Assembly: GCA_913774665.1 (NCBI GenBank)
Contig: CAJYHN010000002.1
Coordinates: 124,001 to 188,000, forward strand
Source of the DNA: an uncultured Microbacterium sp.
GTDB lineage: Bacteria > Actinomycetota > Actinomycetes > Actinomycetales > Microbacteriaceae
Reading direction: 5' to 3'
Length of the DNA stretch: 64,000 nucleotides
In this document: one piece after another, positions 15,512 through 23,891 of the stretch
Layout: every line of letters starts with the position of its first letter
How positions within the stretch are numbered: the first letter of the stretch is position 1
Translations under genes and position numbers: made by a program
The notes under the pieces: model-generated
What the model was told of the DNA's origin: nothing
Databases searched by the model: none
Seen by the model: the letters and a program-made list of their open reading frames with translations, nothing else

Positions 15512-16813
15512 ATGGCATTCCCCCTCGCTATTCTCCGTGACGATTCGCTTTCTCTCCTTGTGCGCGGCTACGGCTTCGGCGCCCATCTCTGGCGTCGCGC
15601 CGATCGTGGTGCCCGTGCGGTGCCGTTCCGGTTGCTCGGGCGGGAGGCGCTGTTTGTTCGAGGCGAGGAGGGTGTGCGTCTGTTTTATGACGAGTCGCGC
15701 ATCAGTAGGCGCGGCGAGATGCCCGCGTTCATCCAGGAGTCGCTGTTCGGTCATGGCTCGGTGCACAGCCTCGATGGGGACGATCACCGTCACCGCAAGG
15801 CGACGTTTGTCGACGTGTTGTATGACGACGCCGAGGTGCGGCGCCTGCTGCCTGAGCTTGACCGCCAGTGGCGAGGTGAACTCGATGAGTGGCTTGCGGG
15901 CGATGAACGCACAGCATATGGCGCGGCCGTGGGAGCGCTCGGGCGAGCGATCATGCGTTGGGCGGGCATCCCGGGAACACCTGCCGCGCAGACGCGCTGG
16001 GCCAAGCGGCAGGCGCAGATCGTCGATGGCTTCGGGGTGCCGTACTCCTCCGAGTACCTTCTGGCGCTCGCTAACCGTCGGTGGTCTGACCGTCATGCGG
16101 CTGAGCTCGTTCAGGCGGTGCGCTCGGGCGACCCAGTGGAGGGCACGGCACTGCGCGCCTGGGCTTGGCATCGCGACCGTTCCGGTCAGCTTCTGCCCGC
16201 GAAGGAGGCGGGCATCGAGGTGCAGAACAGCTTCCGCCCCATGATCGCGGTGTCGAGGTTCGTCGCCTTCGCCGCGAAGGAGTTGCACGACCGCCCCCAA
16301 TGGCGCGACCGCATCGCGGCTGAGACCGGTGAGCGTGACTCCCTTGTCGGTGGCGAGCTGGCAACTATGTTCGCCCAGGAGATCCGCCGCACCGCCCCGT
16401 TTGTGCCGATGCTTCCGGCGTGGGCCGATACCGAGATCGAACTCGATGGGCAGCGCGTCGCGAAGGGCGGGCGGGTGGTGCTCGACATCCTCGGCACCGA
16501 TACCGATACCCGTGAGTGGGAGCGCCCCGCTCAGTTCGACCCGGAACGGTTCCGCGGCATCGACGATTACGAGGCGCTTGAGGCGTTCGTGCCGCACGGT
16601 GGTGCTGATGTCCGCACCGGTCACCGGTGCCCGGGCGAGAAGCTCGCGATCGCGGGCCTCGCGGCGGCCATCGCTGCTCTGAGCGACCCGCGCGTGCGCA
16701 TCAGCGGTCGTGGACTCGAGGTGAACAGGCGACGGATGCCGACAAAACCGCGTTCTGGCGGGCGGGTACGCCCCGTCGAAGCGCCGTCGGCCTGTCCCTT
16801 CCACCGCCGTTGA
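15512..16813 (+). CDS. CYP152-type cytochrome P450 (fatty-acid peroxygenase/decarboxylase)
   Basis: 433 aa. CYP152 enzymes use H2O2 and a fatty acid directly, without a redox partner. Family marks are R242-P243 in NSFRPMIA, which binds the substrate carboxylate, the short loop HGGADVRTGHRCPGE with the heme thiolate C373, and FAQEIRRTAPFVPMLP. At residue 85 (FGHGSVHSLDG) there is His, as in the alkene-forming OleT of Jeotgalicoccus; the hydroxylases BS-beta and SP-alpha have Gln there. The start MAFPLAILRDD matches the family N-terminus. It may therefore decarboxylate fatty acids to terminal alkenes, hydroxylate them, or both. A stress-type SDR follows on the same strand. Confidence 0.88.
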   Translation: MAFPLAILRDDSLSLLVRGYGFGAHLWRRADRGARAVPFRLLGREALFVRGEEGVRLFYDESRISRRGEMPAFIQESLFGHGSVHSLDGDDHRHRKATFVDVLYDDAEVRRLLPELDRQWRGELDEWLAGDERTAYGAAVGALGRAIMRWAGIPGTPAAQTRWAKRQAQIVDGFGVPYSSEYLLALANRRWSDRHAAELVQAVRSGDPVEGTALRAWAWHRDRSGQLLPAKEAGIEVQNSFRPMIAVSRFVAFAAKELHDRPQWRDRIAAETGERDSLVGGELATMFAQEIRRTAPFVPMLPAWADTEIELDGQRVAKGGRVVLDILGTDTDTREWERPAQFDPERFRGIDDYEALEAFVPHGGADVRTGHRCPGEKLAIAGLAAAIAALSDPRVRISGRGLEVNRRRMPTKPRSGGRVRPVEAPSACPFHRR

Positions 16814-17055
16814 GCGCTCGGCGTGTGTGTCCCCCACGCGCGGCGCTCCGGCTCATGCGACCGGCGAACGGTTTGTGTGCCGATGGATGTGACCGGGCTG
16901 CGAGGGCCAGCGCCGGAGCTCGTTGACGAGACCGCCGAGGAGGCGATCGATGGTGTCGACGGTCTCAGGGCCTCTGTGGAGCGGCGGTGTCAACCCAGAT
17001 GCGCGATTTGTCAGGGGCGGGTGGGGTAAGTTCGTCGATCCCCTAGGAGGCAGTC

Positions 17056-17895
17056 ATGTCGCAACCCGCCCAGCAACAGAGCGTTCCCGGCACCGACCGC
17101 GCGATGGATCCGGAGCCCGATTATGGCGAGCAGAGCTACCACGGCTCGGACCGCCTGATGGGCAAGGTCGCCTTGATCACCGGAGCTGACAGCGGCATTG
17201 GTAAGGCCGTTGCCCTCGCGTACGCCCGGGAGGGTGCGGACGTCGCCATCGCTTATCTAGATGAGCATGAGGATGCGGAAGAGACCCGCCGCTTTGTCGA
17301 AGAGGCCGGCCGCCGCGCCATCCTTCTTCCCGGCGATGTGTCCGATCCCGCACACTGCCGGGACCTCGTCGCGCGCACCGTCGAGCAGTTCGGCAAGCTT
17401 GACGTATTGGTAGTGAACGCGGCGTTTCAGATGAGCCACGACACCCTCGAGGAGATCGAGAACAGTGAGTGGGACTACACGTGGGCGACCAACGTCAGTG
17501 CGTACTTCCACACCGTCAAGGCCGCGCTGCCGCACCTGACGAAGGGCGCATCGATTATCGCGTCGAGCTCGGTCAACTCCGACATGCCATCACCGCAGCT
17601 GCTCCCGTACGCCGCGACCAAGGCGGCGATCGCCAACATGACCGCGTCGCTCGCCCAGCTCCTGGCAGACCGCGGCATCCGGGCCAACAGTGTTGCCCCC
17701 GGTCCGGTGTGGACCCCACTTATTCCGGCCACGATGCCGGCGGAGAAAGTTGAGAGCTTCGGCGAGCAAGTCCCCCTCGGGCGCCCGGGCCAGCCGGCCG
17801 AGCTCGCCCCGGTGTACGTGCTGCTCGCCTCCGATGAGGCCAGTTATGTCTCCGGTGCCCGAGTCGCGGTGACCGGCGGCAAGCCCATCCTCTGA
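17056..17895 (+). CDS. SDR family oxidoreductase (YghA/general-stress-protein-39 type)
   Basis: 279 aa. A ~35-residue N-terminal arm (DPEPDYGEQSYHGSDRL) before the Rossmann fold is typical of the YghA/GSP39 group. The cofactor motif is TGADSGIGKAVA, then NAAFQ, the catalytic Ser in SSSVNSDM and YAATK, with PGPVWTPL and GGKPIL at the end. All SDR catalytic residues are present. ATG 17056 follows AGGAGG. The 242 bases between the P450 and this gene hold no convincing gene. Substrate unknown; the group is often stress-induced. Confidence 0.88.
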   Translation: MSQPAQQQSVPGTDRAMDPEPDYGEQSYHGSDRLMGKVALITGADSGIGKAVALAYAREGADVAIAYLDEHEDAEETRRFVEEAGRRAILLPGDVSDPAHCRDLVARTVEQFGKLDVLVVNAAFQMSHDTLEEIENSEWDYTWATNVSAYFHTVKAALPHLTKGASIIASSSVNSDMPSPQLLPYAATKAAIANMTASLAQLLADRGIRANSVAPGPVWTPLIPATMPAEKVESFGEQVPLGRPGQPAELAPVYVLLASDEASYVSGARVAVTGGKPIL

Positions 17896-17922
17896 ACTGA
17901 CCTCGAACGACAGGAGAATCCG

Positions 17923-18181
17923 ATGCACCGCATTTGCCTCGAAAAGAGCACCCGCAGAGAGCGCGCCCGGTGGCTCCAAGGTCGAAAGTAGCGATCGCGG
18001 CATGGGCCAGAACATCGAAGCGGGAGCCGCGAACATTCCAGGGATTGGCAGAGTCGCCTACCGAGTGGAGGTGACTGGGAACACGCGAGTGCTGCAGAGC
18101 GCGCGGCACGTCGAGGAAAACCGCGCCGTCACGAGCGAAGAGCATATGGCGCAAATCGCGGAGCACCTCAATATCACATGA
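17923..18181 (+). pseudogene. Possible small gene with a one-base frameshift
   Basis: AGGAG sits just before ATG 17923, but the frame stops after 22 codons. If one C after the ATG is skipped, an 85-residue frame runs to TGA 18181 with balanced composition (MTAFASKRAPAESAPGG..., then GMGQNIEAGAANIPGIGRVAY). A shorter intact frame starts at ATG 18002 (59 aa). Either the gene is disrupted or the inner start is used. It follows the SDR by 27 bases. No family recognised. The rest of 17,896-18,324 shows nothing else. Confidence 0.35.
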
Positions 18182-18324
18182 GCGCCGTTAAGCGGATCTC
18201 GCGACGGGACGCACCGCGAGGTCGCCGCCGTCGTCGGACCCGGCGGTAATGCGCTGCCACCGACAGCCCTCAGTGGGTGCGCGTGGGCGACTGCCATAGC
18301 GGTGGGCGTAGGGCGCGGCTGAGT

Positions 18325-19686
18325 TCAGCCCGCTGTGGCGTTGTCATAGGCGCGCTGGGCTGCTTGCTGCGCGTCGGCCAGGGCCTGCTCGGTCGTCTTG
18401 TCGCCGAGCAGGGCCGCGGTGATCGCGTTGTTGAGCTCGTTCTGGATGTCCTGCCCGGCGGGCGACGAGCCGAACGACTTCCCGCTCTCGACCACGTCGT
18501 AGTAGGTCGAGATCACCTGATCGAAGCCGCTGTCGCCGGTGGGCACCACGAACTGCTCGCGGATCATCGCATCGGCCTCGGGCGAACCGGTGAACAGGCC
18601 GGTGTTGAGCCCGCCCTTGCTCTCGATGGTCGCCGCGCGCGCGGCGCCGGCGGCCATCCAGGCGTCGGTCGAGGTGAGGTCGGTCATCCACGCGCACGCG
18701 GCAGCGGGGTTCTTCGCCCCGACGGGGATCGCGAACGCCGTGCCCGATGCGAGTGAGAACGGCTGCCCCTCGGCATCGCGGAACGGAACAGCCTGCAGCG
18801 AGACCTGGTCGCGGTACGCGCCGAGCACGTTCGGATACCACTGGTTCGCGACCTGGGCGCCGACCTGGTTCTTCACGAACTGGTTGGCGTCGCCGAACGT
18901 GTCGAACGAGTCGGTGAAGCTCTTGACGGCCGCGTAGCCGCCCTGCGCTTCGGTGATCTGCATGAGCGCGTCGATTCCCGCGGCATTCGCGGGGTCATCG
19001 AGGGTCGGCTTGCCCTCGGCATCCGTCAGCTGCCCGCCCATGCCGAGTACCCAGAGTCCGCCCTGTCCCGTCGCGACCGGGTCGAAGCCGAGACGCGACG
19101 GGGTGCCGCCGGAGGACTGGTAGATCCTGCTGACCGCGGCGAGAAGTCCGTCTATCTTCGAGGTGTCGAACTCTTCCGGCGTCACGCCGGCCTCGTTCAG
19201 CACGTTCATGTTCAGCAGGATCGCGGGCGGCTGGTAGAACTGCGACACCGCGTAGACGCCGCCGTCGTAGGTCACGTCGTCGACGACGTTCTGGTACCAG
19301 CGCTCGGCGGGGGTGACGCCCTTAGCCTCGAAGCAGGCGTCGAGCGGCATCAGCAGTCCCTGCGCGGCATACGTCGTGACGTACCGGCGGTCCATCTGCA
19401 CCACATCGGGCACGTCGCCGCTCGCGATCCGGGTGGTGAACTTCTGGGCGTCGAACGCCGTGGCATCCAGGGTCACCTGCACGTCGGGCAGCAGCTTGTC
19501 GGCGTAGTCGAGGCGCGACTGACCCACGTCATCCGCGTTCTCGAAGCCCCACGCGGCGAGCGTGCCGCTCGGTGCGGCAGAGAAGTCGACGTCGGCGGCG
19601 GGATCGTCCGAGCCAGCGCTGCAGGAGGTGAGGACGATGACGGATGCCGCGACCGCGGCGACACCGGCGAGGGGGCGCTTGCGCAT
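18325..19686 (-). CDS. Sugar ABC transporter substrate-binding lipoprotein
   Basis: 453 aa. The lipoprotein signal peptide ends at VLTSC with C22 as the lipidated residue, to be processed by Lgt, whose gene is in this window. The mature part is a cluster 1 (maltose/UgpB-like) extracellular binding protein with TLAAWGF, YAAQGLLMPLD and NPAAACAWMTDLTSTDAWMAAG. It lies downstream of the two permease genes, so the operon order is permease-permease-binding protein. No ATPase is encoded nearby; in actinobacteria a shared MsiK-like ATPase elsewhere often serves. The sugar is unknown. Confidence 0.9.
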   Translation of the reverse strand: MRKRPLAGVAAVAASVIVLTSCSAGSDDPAADVDFSAAPSGTLAAWGFENADDVGQSRLDYADKLLPDVQVTLDATAFDAQKFTTRIASGDVPDVVQMDRRYVTTYAAQGLLMPLDACFEAKGVTPAERWYQNVVDDVTYDGGVYAVSQFYQPPAILLNMNVLNEAGVTPEEFDTSKIDGLLAAVSRIYQSSGGTPSRLGFDPVATGQGGLWVLGMGGQLTDAEGKPTLDDPANAAGIDALMQITEAQGGYAAVKSFTDSFDTFGDANQFVKNQVGAQVANQWYPNVLGAYRDQVSLQAVPFRDAEGQPFSLASGTAFAIPVGAKNPAAACAWMTDLTSTDAWMAAGAARAATIESKGGLNTGLFTGSPEADAMIREQFVVPTGDSGFDQVISTYYDVVESGKSFGSSPAGQDIQNELNNAITAALLGDKTTEQALADAQQAAQRAYDNATAG

Positions 19687-19713
19687 GATGGGGTCCTTTC
19701 GAGACAGGGGATC

Positions 19714-20655
19714 TCAGCCCTTACGGCCTTGGGTGGCGGCGCCCTCGACGAAGTACCGCTGGCCGAAGGCGAAGATGATGAGCATCGGAAGGGTCACCAG
19801 CAGCGATGCGACCATCACGTACTGGTAGTCGCCCTGCCCGCCCGCGCTGGGGCTGTATTTGGTCATGGCGTAGGCGATGCCCAGCGGCGCGGTGAACTCC
19901 TCGACGCTGCCGGCGTTCAGATAGATCAGTGCGGCCTGCAGGTTGTTCCAGCTCGCCTGGAACTCGAACAGGAACACGATGATGAACGACGGGATCGACA
20001 GCGGCATGGCGATGCGCCAGAACAGGCCCCACGCGCTGGTGCCGTCGAGTCGCGCGGCTTCGAACAACTCCCGAGGCACGCCGAGGAAGAACTGCCGCTG
20101 CAGGAAGATGTAGAAGGCCGAACCGAAGAGGTTCATGCCCCACAGGGGCACCCACGTGCCGAGCAGGCCGGTCTCTTTCCAGATCAGGTAGATCGGGATC
20201 ATCGTCACCGCGCCGGGCAGCATCATCGTCGCGAGCACGAGCCCGAACAGCAGCCCCCGGCCGGGGAAGCGGAAGTACGCGAAGCCGAAGGCGACGATCG
20301 AACTCATGACGGCGACGGTGGTCGCGGCGAGCAAGGCGATCGCCACGCTGTTGAACATCCAGGTCAGCAAAGGCAGCTGGTTCCACACCTCGACGTAGTT
20401 GCCGGGGAGGAAAGTCTTCGGAATGAGGGCGTTGTCGAACACCTCGCCGCGCGGCTTGAGGCTCGCGGCGAGCAGCCACGCGAAGGGGTAGAGGAACAGC
20501 AGCGCGAACAGCACGAGCACGCCGGCGAGGATGACCCGGCCGGCCAGCGTCTTCGGCTGCTTCAGTGCCCGGCGCCACCGGGACGGCCGGGCGGCGGAGG
20601 CCGTGAGCTCGGGGCGGGCCTGGGCGACGCCCGGGGTCTGCAGGGTGTTCGTCAT
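19714..20655 (-). CDS. Carbohydrate ABC transporter permease (MalG-like)
   Basis: 313 aa with six membrane helices and the EAA loop EAARLDGTSAWGLFWRIAMP that contacts the ATPase. ATG 20655 overlaps the stop of the other permease as TGATG. The in-frame sequence upstream of that ATG is antisense-like and was excluded. It pairs with the MalF-like permease to form the channel for the sugar bound by the lipoprotein at 18,325-19,686. Confidence 0.92.
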   Translation of the reverse strand: MTNTLQTPGVAQARPELTASAARPSRWRRALKQPKTLAGRVILAGVLVLFALLFLYPFAWLLAASLKPRGEVFDNALIPKTFLPGNYVEVWNQLPLLTWMFNSVAIALLAATTVAVMSSIVAFGFAYFRFPGRGLLFGLVLATMMLPGAVTMIPIYLIWKETGLLGTWVPLWGMNLFGSAFYIFLQRQFFLGVPRELFEAARLDGTSAWGLFWRIAMPLSIPSFIIVFLFEFQASWNNLQAALIYLNAGSVEEFTAPLGIAYAMTKYSPSAGGQGDYQYVMVASLLVTLPMLIIFAFGQRYFVEGAATQGRKG

Positions 20656-21632
20656 CAGCGGTCCCCCTCGTAGTAGACGAAGCGGTTGCCGAGGCGCACC
20701 TGCACGAGGGTGATGAGCAGGATGATCACGAACAGCAGCCACGCCATCGCGGCGGCGAACCCGAAGTTGAACTGCCGGAACGCCTGCTGGAAGAGGTAGA
20801 TGGCATAGAAGAGGGATGCCTCTGGCGAGGCGTTGCTCTGATCGCGCCAGAACAGCAGGTACGCCTGATCGAAGACCTGGAACGCCGCGATCGTCAGCAC
20901 GATGACGTTGAAGAACATCGCGCCCGAGATCATCGGCAGGGTGATGGAGAAGAAGCGACGGACGGGACCCGCGCCGTCGATCTGCGCGACCTCGTAGAGA
21001 TCGACGGGCACGTTCTTGATCGCCGCGAGGAAGATGACCATGGTGCCGCTGACGGTCCACAGCGCCATCAGCACAATGCTCGGCTTGACCCACGCCGGGT
21101 CGACGAGCCACTGCGGACCCGCGATGCCGACGGCCCGCAGCGCCTGATTGATCGCGCCGGAGTTGCCGTTGAGCAATAGGAAGAACACCGCGGCGGTGGC
21201 GACCGTCGGCGTCATCTTCGGCAGGTAGTACAGGGTGCGGAAGATCCCGGCCCCGCGGCCGACCCGGCTAAGCAGCAACGCGAGGACCAAGGCGAAGGCG
21301 ATCTCGAGCGGAACCGCCATGACGGCGTAGAAGAGCGTGTTGCCGAGCGAGACGGCGACCCGCGGATCCTCGAACAGCTGCGCGTAGTTGGTGAAGCCGA
21401 CGGGTCGCGCGGCACCCGTCGCGAGGTTGTAGCTCGAGAACGAGATGACGAGGCTGTAGATCATCGCGCCCGCCGTGAAAATGAGAAATCCGATGATCCA
21501 CGGTGATACGAAGAGATAGCCCGCGATCGCTTCGCGTCGGTTGTACTTGATTCTTTGCCGCGCAGGGCGGCGCTTGCCGCGAGCGTTAGCGCGGTCCAGA
21601 TTTGCGGCGACTGGTGCCGGGGGGAGCGTCAC
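20655..21632 (-). CDS. Sugar ABC transporter permease (MalF/UgpA-like)
   Basis: About 325 aa with six membrane helices (AIAGYLFVSPWIIGFLIFTAGAMIYS begins the first) and the EAA-type loop YEVAQIDGAGPVRRFFSITLP. The start is unusual. The only plausible in-frame start is GTG 21632, which has no ribosome site of its own, yet it overlaps the stop of a 13-codon leader frame (21629-21670) that has a strong one. Either translation is coupled through the leader or a one-base shift has separated the true N-terminus. The frame remains open upstream to 21866 with improbable residues. Confidence 0.85.
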   Translation of the reverse strand: MTLPPAPVAANLDRANARGKRRPARQRIKYNRREAIAGYLFVSPWIIGFLIFTAGAMIYSLVISFSSYNLATGAARPVGFTNYAQLFEDPRVAVSLGNTLFYAVMAVPLEIAFALVLALLLSRVGRGAGIFRTLYYLPKMTPTVATAAVFFLLLNGNSGAINQALRAVGIAGPQWLVDPAWVKPSIVLMALWTVSGTMVIFLAAIKNVPVDLYEVAQIDGAGPVRRFFSITLPMISGAMFFNVIVLTIAAFQVFDQAYLLFWRDQSNASPEASLFYAIYLFQQAFRQFNFGFAAAMAWLLFVIILLITLVQVRLGNRFVYYEGDR

Positions 21633-21670
21633 TGGAGGAGCCGGTCGGGCGCGGTGGGATCGGTGTACAC
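21629..21670 (-). CDS. 13-codon leader frame coupled to the permease start
   Basis: GTG 21670 follows GAGAGGAG and encodes MYTDPTAPDRLLQ before TGA. The stop overlaps the in-frame permease GTG as GTGA. It could be a leader peptide that couples translation, or the detached N-terminus of the permease after a frameshift. Confidence 0.4.
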   Translation of the reverse strand: MYTDPTAPDRLLQ

Positions 21671-22128
21671 AGGGGTCTCCTCTCGCACACGCTCTCGGCG
21701 CAGAGAGGCGTTTCGCCAGGGTCGAGAGAAGTGGCAGCCTGGTCCAGGGCGTTGCCAGGAACGGCGTGACATGAGATAAGACAGGCTCGGGCGCGCTGCG
21801 TTGAACGCAGCATGCGGGCAAGCAACCCCTTCTCAACGATGCGGGCAAACATGATTGGGTGCGCAAGCCTGATCAACGAGGAGCAAAGAGCGGTGTTCGC
21901 TCTCTCACCTTGCAGGGCGCGCCTCCCCGAATCGTCGTGGGGTTTCGGTCGGCAAAGTCGGAGCGTTCGCACAACCGGACTGCGTTCGCGGGTGGCCCTC
22001 ACTGCGCCGCACGCTCAAAGCCGGTCCAAAATGACAGATTGAGCTCGTCCGCGAACTCACACCGTTCTCGCAACCCCCGCGACAGTGGTAATTGATGTGA
22101 GGACACTTTCTCCGCACGGAAGGAAGAT
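21671..22128. other. Divergent control region between the ABC operon and the lipoprotein/CDF pair
   Basis: 458 bases without a gene. It holds a 17-bp palindrome at 21795-21811 and a 13-base direct repeat, ATGCGGGCAA(G/A)CA, at 21812-21824 and 21839-21851. The ribosome site GGAAGGA of the lipoprotein gene lies at the right end. Longer open frames here have unlikely composition. Confidence 0.55.
21795..21811. promoter_or_regulatory. 17-bp palindrome, candidate operator of the ABC importer
   Basis: GCTGCGTT-G-AACGCAGC is a perfect palindrome around a central base, about 125 bases upstream of the first ABC gene start. Size and form suit a LacI-type repressor, although no regulator gene is adjacent. 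Confidence 0.45.
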
Positions 22129-22620
22129 ATGACCAGGTATCGATTCGCGGCGGTTGCGGTGGCAGCGTCGACGATGTTGTTCGCGGGATGCGGTATCCAA
22201 ATACCTGCCGACCCGTCTGGAACGCTCGACGCGGTAGAGGGCGGAGTGTTGCGCGCGGGCGTGACACCCAATGGTGAATGGGTGAGGGTCGGCGAGGACA
22301 GCCCCACGGGCACGGAGGTCGAAGCTCTCACTCACTTCGCGCAGTCACTCAATGCCGAGATCCAGTGGACGGTAGGATCCGAGGAGTCGCTCGTGCGGGG
22401 GTTAGAAGACGGCCAGCTCGACGTTGTCGCTGGTGGCCTGAGCGACAAAACCCCGTGGACCAACAAGGCGGGAGTGACAAGGCCGTATGCAGAAGCGACC
22501 CTCGCGGACGGCTCAAGTCTCAAGCTCGTCATGCTCGTTCCACTGGGGGAAAACGCGTTCGTGTCGGCCCTGGAGACGTTCCTCACTGACGAAACATCGC
22601 GGGCGGGAACCGCGCCATGA
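22129..22620 (+). CDS. Miniature solute-binding lipoprotein (SBP_bac_3-like)
   Basis: 163 aa with a lipoprotein signal peptide ending LFAGC (C21). The mature part reads like the first lobe of an amino-acid-type binding protein: GGVLRAGVTPNGEWVR, SPTGTEVEALTHFAQSLNAEIQW, GLEDGQLDVVAGGL, and a final helix (ENAFVSALETFL). Full family members are about 250 aa with two complete lobes, so this is a short form; the ends look natural rather than broken. ATG 22129 follows GGAAGGA. It overlaps the CDF transporter gene by ATGA, so the two products probably work together. Confidence 0.65.
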   Translation: MTRYRFAAVAVAASTMLFAGCGIQIPADPSGTLDAVEGGVLRAGVTPNGEWVRVGEDSPTGTEVEALTHFAQSLNAEIQWTVGSEESLVRGLEDGQLDVVAGGLSDKTPWTNKAGVTRPYAEATLADGSSLKLVMLVPLGENAFVSALETFLTDETSRAGTAP

Positions 22621-23660
22621 ATCGCGGGACAACTTACTTCGGGCACGCTGCACTCCCAGAGCGGCAGAGAGAAGCGCTACGGCGCGCCATCCGCCTCGAG
22701 TGGATCACAGTTAGCCTCCTGATAATCACCGCGGCTCTCGTGCTCCTGGTGCTCGGCAACTCACAAGCAATGAAAGCGGCCTGGATCGAAGACCTGCTGT
22801 CCTTCATCCCCCCGATCGCCTTCCTCATCGCGGTGCGCCTGGCTCGCCAACCCCCCACTCGACGGCACCCATACGGATATCACCGCTCAGTGGCAGTCGG
22901 GCACCTCGTTGCCGCGGTCGCTCTAACGGCCATGGGCGCATTCCTCATAACCGATTCCAGCATCGGGCTCTTTACCGGAAAGCATCCCACTATCGGCACA
23001 GTGAACTTGTTCGGGATGACGATCTGGCTTGGATGGCTAATGATCGCGGTGATGGCCATCACCGCGATCCCGCCCGTCATTGTCGGCCATTTGAAGCTCG
23101 GGCTCGCCAAAGAGCTCCATGACAAGGTGCTCTACGCCGACGCCGATATGAACAAGGCCGACTGGATGACATCCGTCGGCACCATCGTCGGTGTCCTGGG
23201 GATCGGAGTGGGCCTGTGGTGGATGGACGCTGCGGCCGCCATCTTCATCGCCATCAGCATTGTGCACGACGGCGTGAACAACTTGCGCACTGCAGTGGTC
23301 GACCTGGTCGACGGACGGGCAACGACCTTCGACGACAAAGAGCCGCACCCCCTTTCCGGCCGCGTTGACCAGTACTTGGCCGACCTCGCCTGGGTCGCCG
23401 AGGTCGGGAGTCGTGTGCGCGATGAGGGCCACGTCTTTCATGTCGAGGCCTTCGTCGTACCACGAAAGAAGAGACTTTCCCTCGACGATGTCGAGAGAGC
23501 ACGAAAAGAATGCATCGCGATCGACTGGAAACTGCAGGACGTCGTCATCATTCCCGTATCGAAGCTCCCGGGTTTCGTGTCCAAGACCGCCGATACCTCG
23601 AACAAGGTCACGAACCGCCGCGGCGTGCAGCGCCTCCATCTCGTCAGCGGTGACTTCTAG
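22617..23660 (+). CDS. Cation diffusion facilitator-like transporter
   Basis: 347 aa with about six membrane helices and a C-terminal cytoplasmic domain (DQYLADLAWVAEVGSRVRDEGHVFHVEAFVV) of CDF type. The RRHPYGYHR loop after helix 2 matches CDF proteins. The metal site in helix 5 is not standard: HxxxD is replaced by MNKAD (YADADMNKADWMTS), and the helix 2 site reads WIEDLLSF. Substrate may be Mn, Fe or something else rather than Zn. Coupled to the upstream lipoprotein gene by ATGA. The gene end overlaps the converging XRE frame. None of the GGATGCC words common elsewhere occur here. Confidence 0.8.
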   Translation: MNRGTTYFGHAALPERQREALRRAIRLEWITVSLLIITAALVLLVLGNSQAMKAAWIEDLLSFIPPIAFLIAVRLARQPPTRRHPYGYHRSVAVGHLVAAVALTAMGAFLITDSSIGLFTGKHPTIGTVNLFGMTIWLGWLMIAVMAITAIPPVIVGHLKLGLAKELHDKVLYADADMNKADWMTSVGTIVGVLGIGVGLWWMDAAAAIFIAISIVHDGVNNLRTAVVDLVDGRATTFDDKEPHPLSGRVDQYLADLAWVAEVGSRVRDEGHVFHVEAFVVPRKKRLSLDDVERARKECIAIDWKLQDVVIIPVSKLPGFVSKTADTSNKVTNRRGVQRLHLVSGDF

Positions 23661-23857
23661 CGACGAGACAACCCGCGCGAAGTCCTCAGAGAGAGGTTCT
23701 GGGGGTGGCCGTTGAGATGACACCGTTCGAACCGGCTGTAAGTAGATACAGCCACGTCAGCCGCGTGGGCGACTTGTTCCTGAGATACGCCCCTCCGGCG
23801 CCGCAACTCATAAAGCCACCGCGAAACTGAGAGAACAATCCCGCCGTCTTTGTCCAT
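23657..23857 (-). pseudogene. XRE-type helix-turn-helix regulator, probably frameshifted
   Basis: The 66-residue frame starts at MDKDGGIVLSVSRWLYEL and contains a clear XRE helix-turn-helix (LRRRRGVSQEQVAHAADVAVSTYSRFER). It then ends shortly after NLSLRTSRGLSRR. One base earlier the frame would continue as FARVVSSLEVTADEMEAL, which is what XRE proteins usually carry (a helix after LRT). A single missing base near 23,681-23,684 is likely. An AT-rich patch (23,870-23,895) just upstream may be its promoter. Its 3' end overlaps the end of the CDF gene on the other strand. Confidence 0.55.
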
Positions 23858-23891
23858 AAAGCAACTTCTTCGCTGATAAATATTGGATTTT

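Noticed and set aside
16823-17029. 68-codon frame between the P450 and the SDR
   Set aside because: Its middle (TGLRGPAPELVDETAEEAIDGVDGL) is protein-like, but the ends are not, there is no ribosome site, and no family was recognised.
18325-21632. Complete sugar-utilisation cluster
   Set aside because: Only the binding protein and two permeases are present; no ATPase, glycosidase or regulator is adjacent, so I describe only a transport operon.
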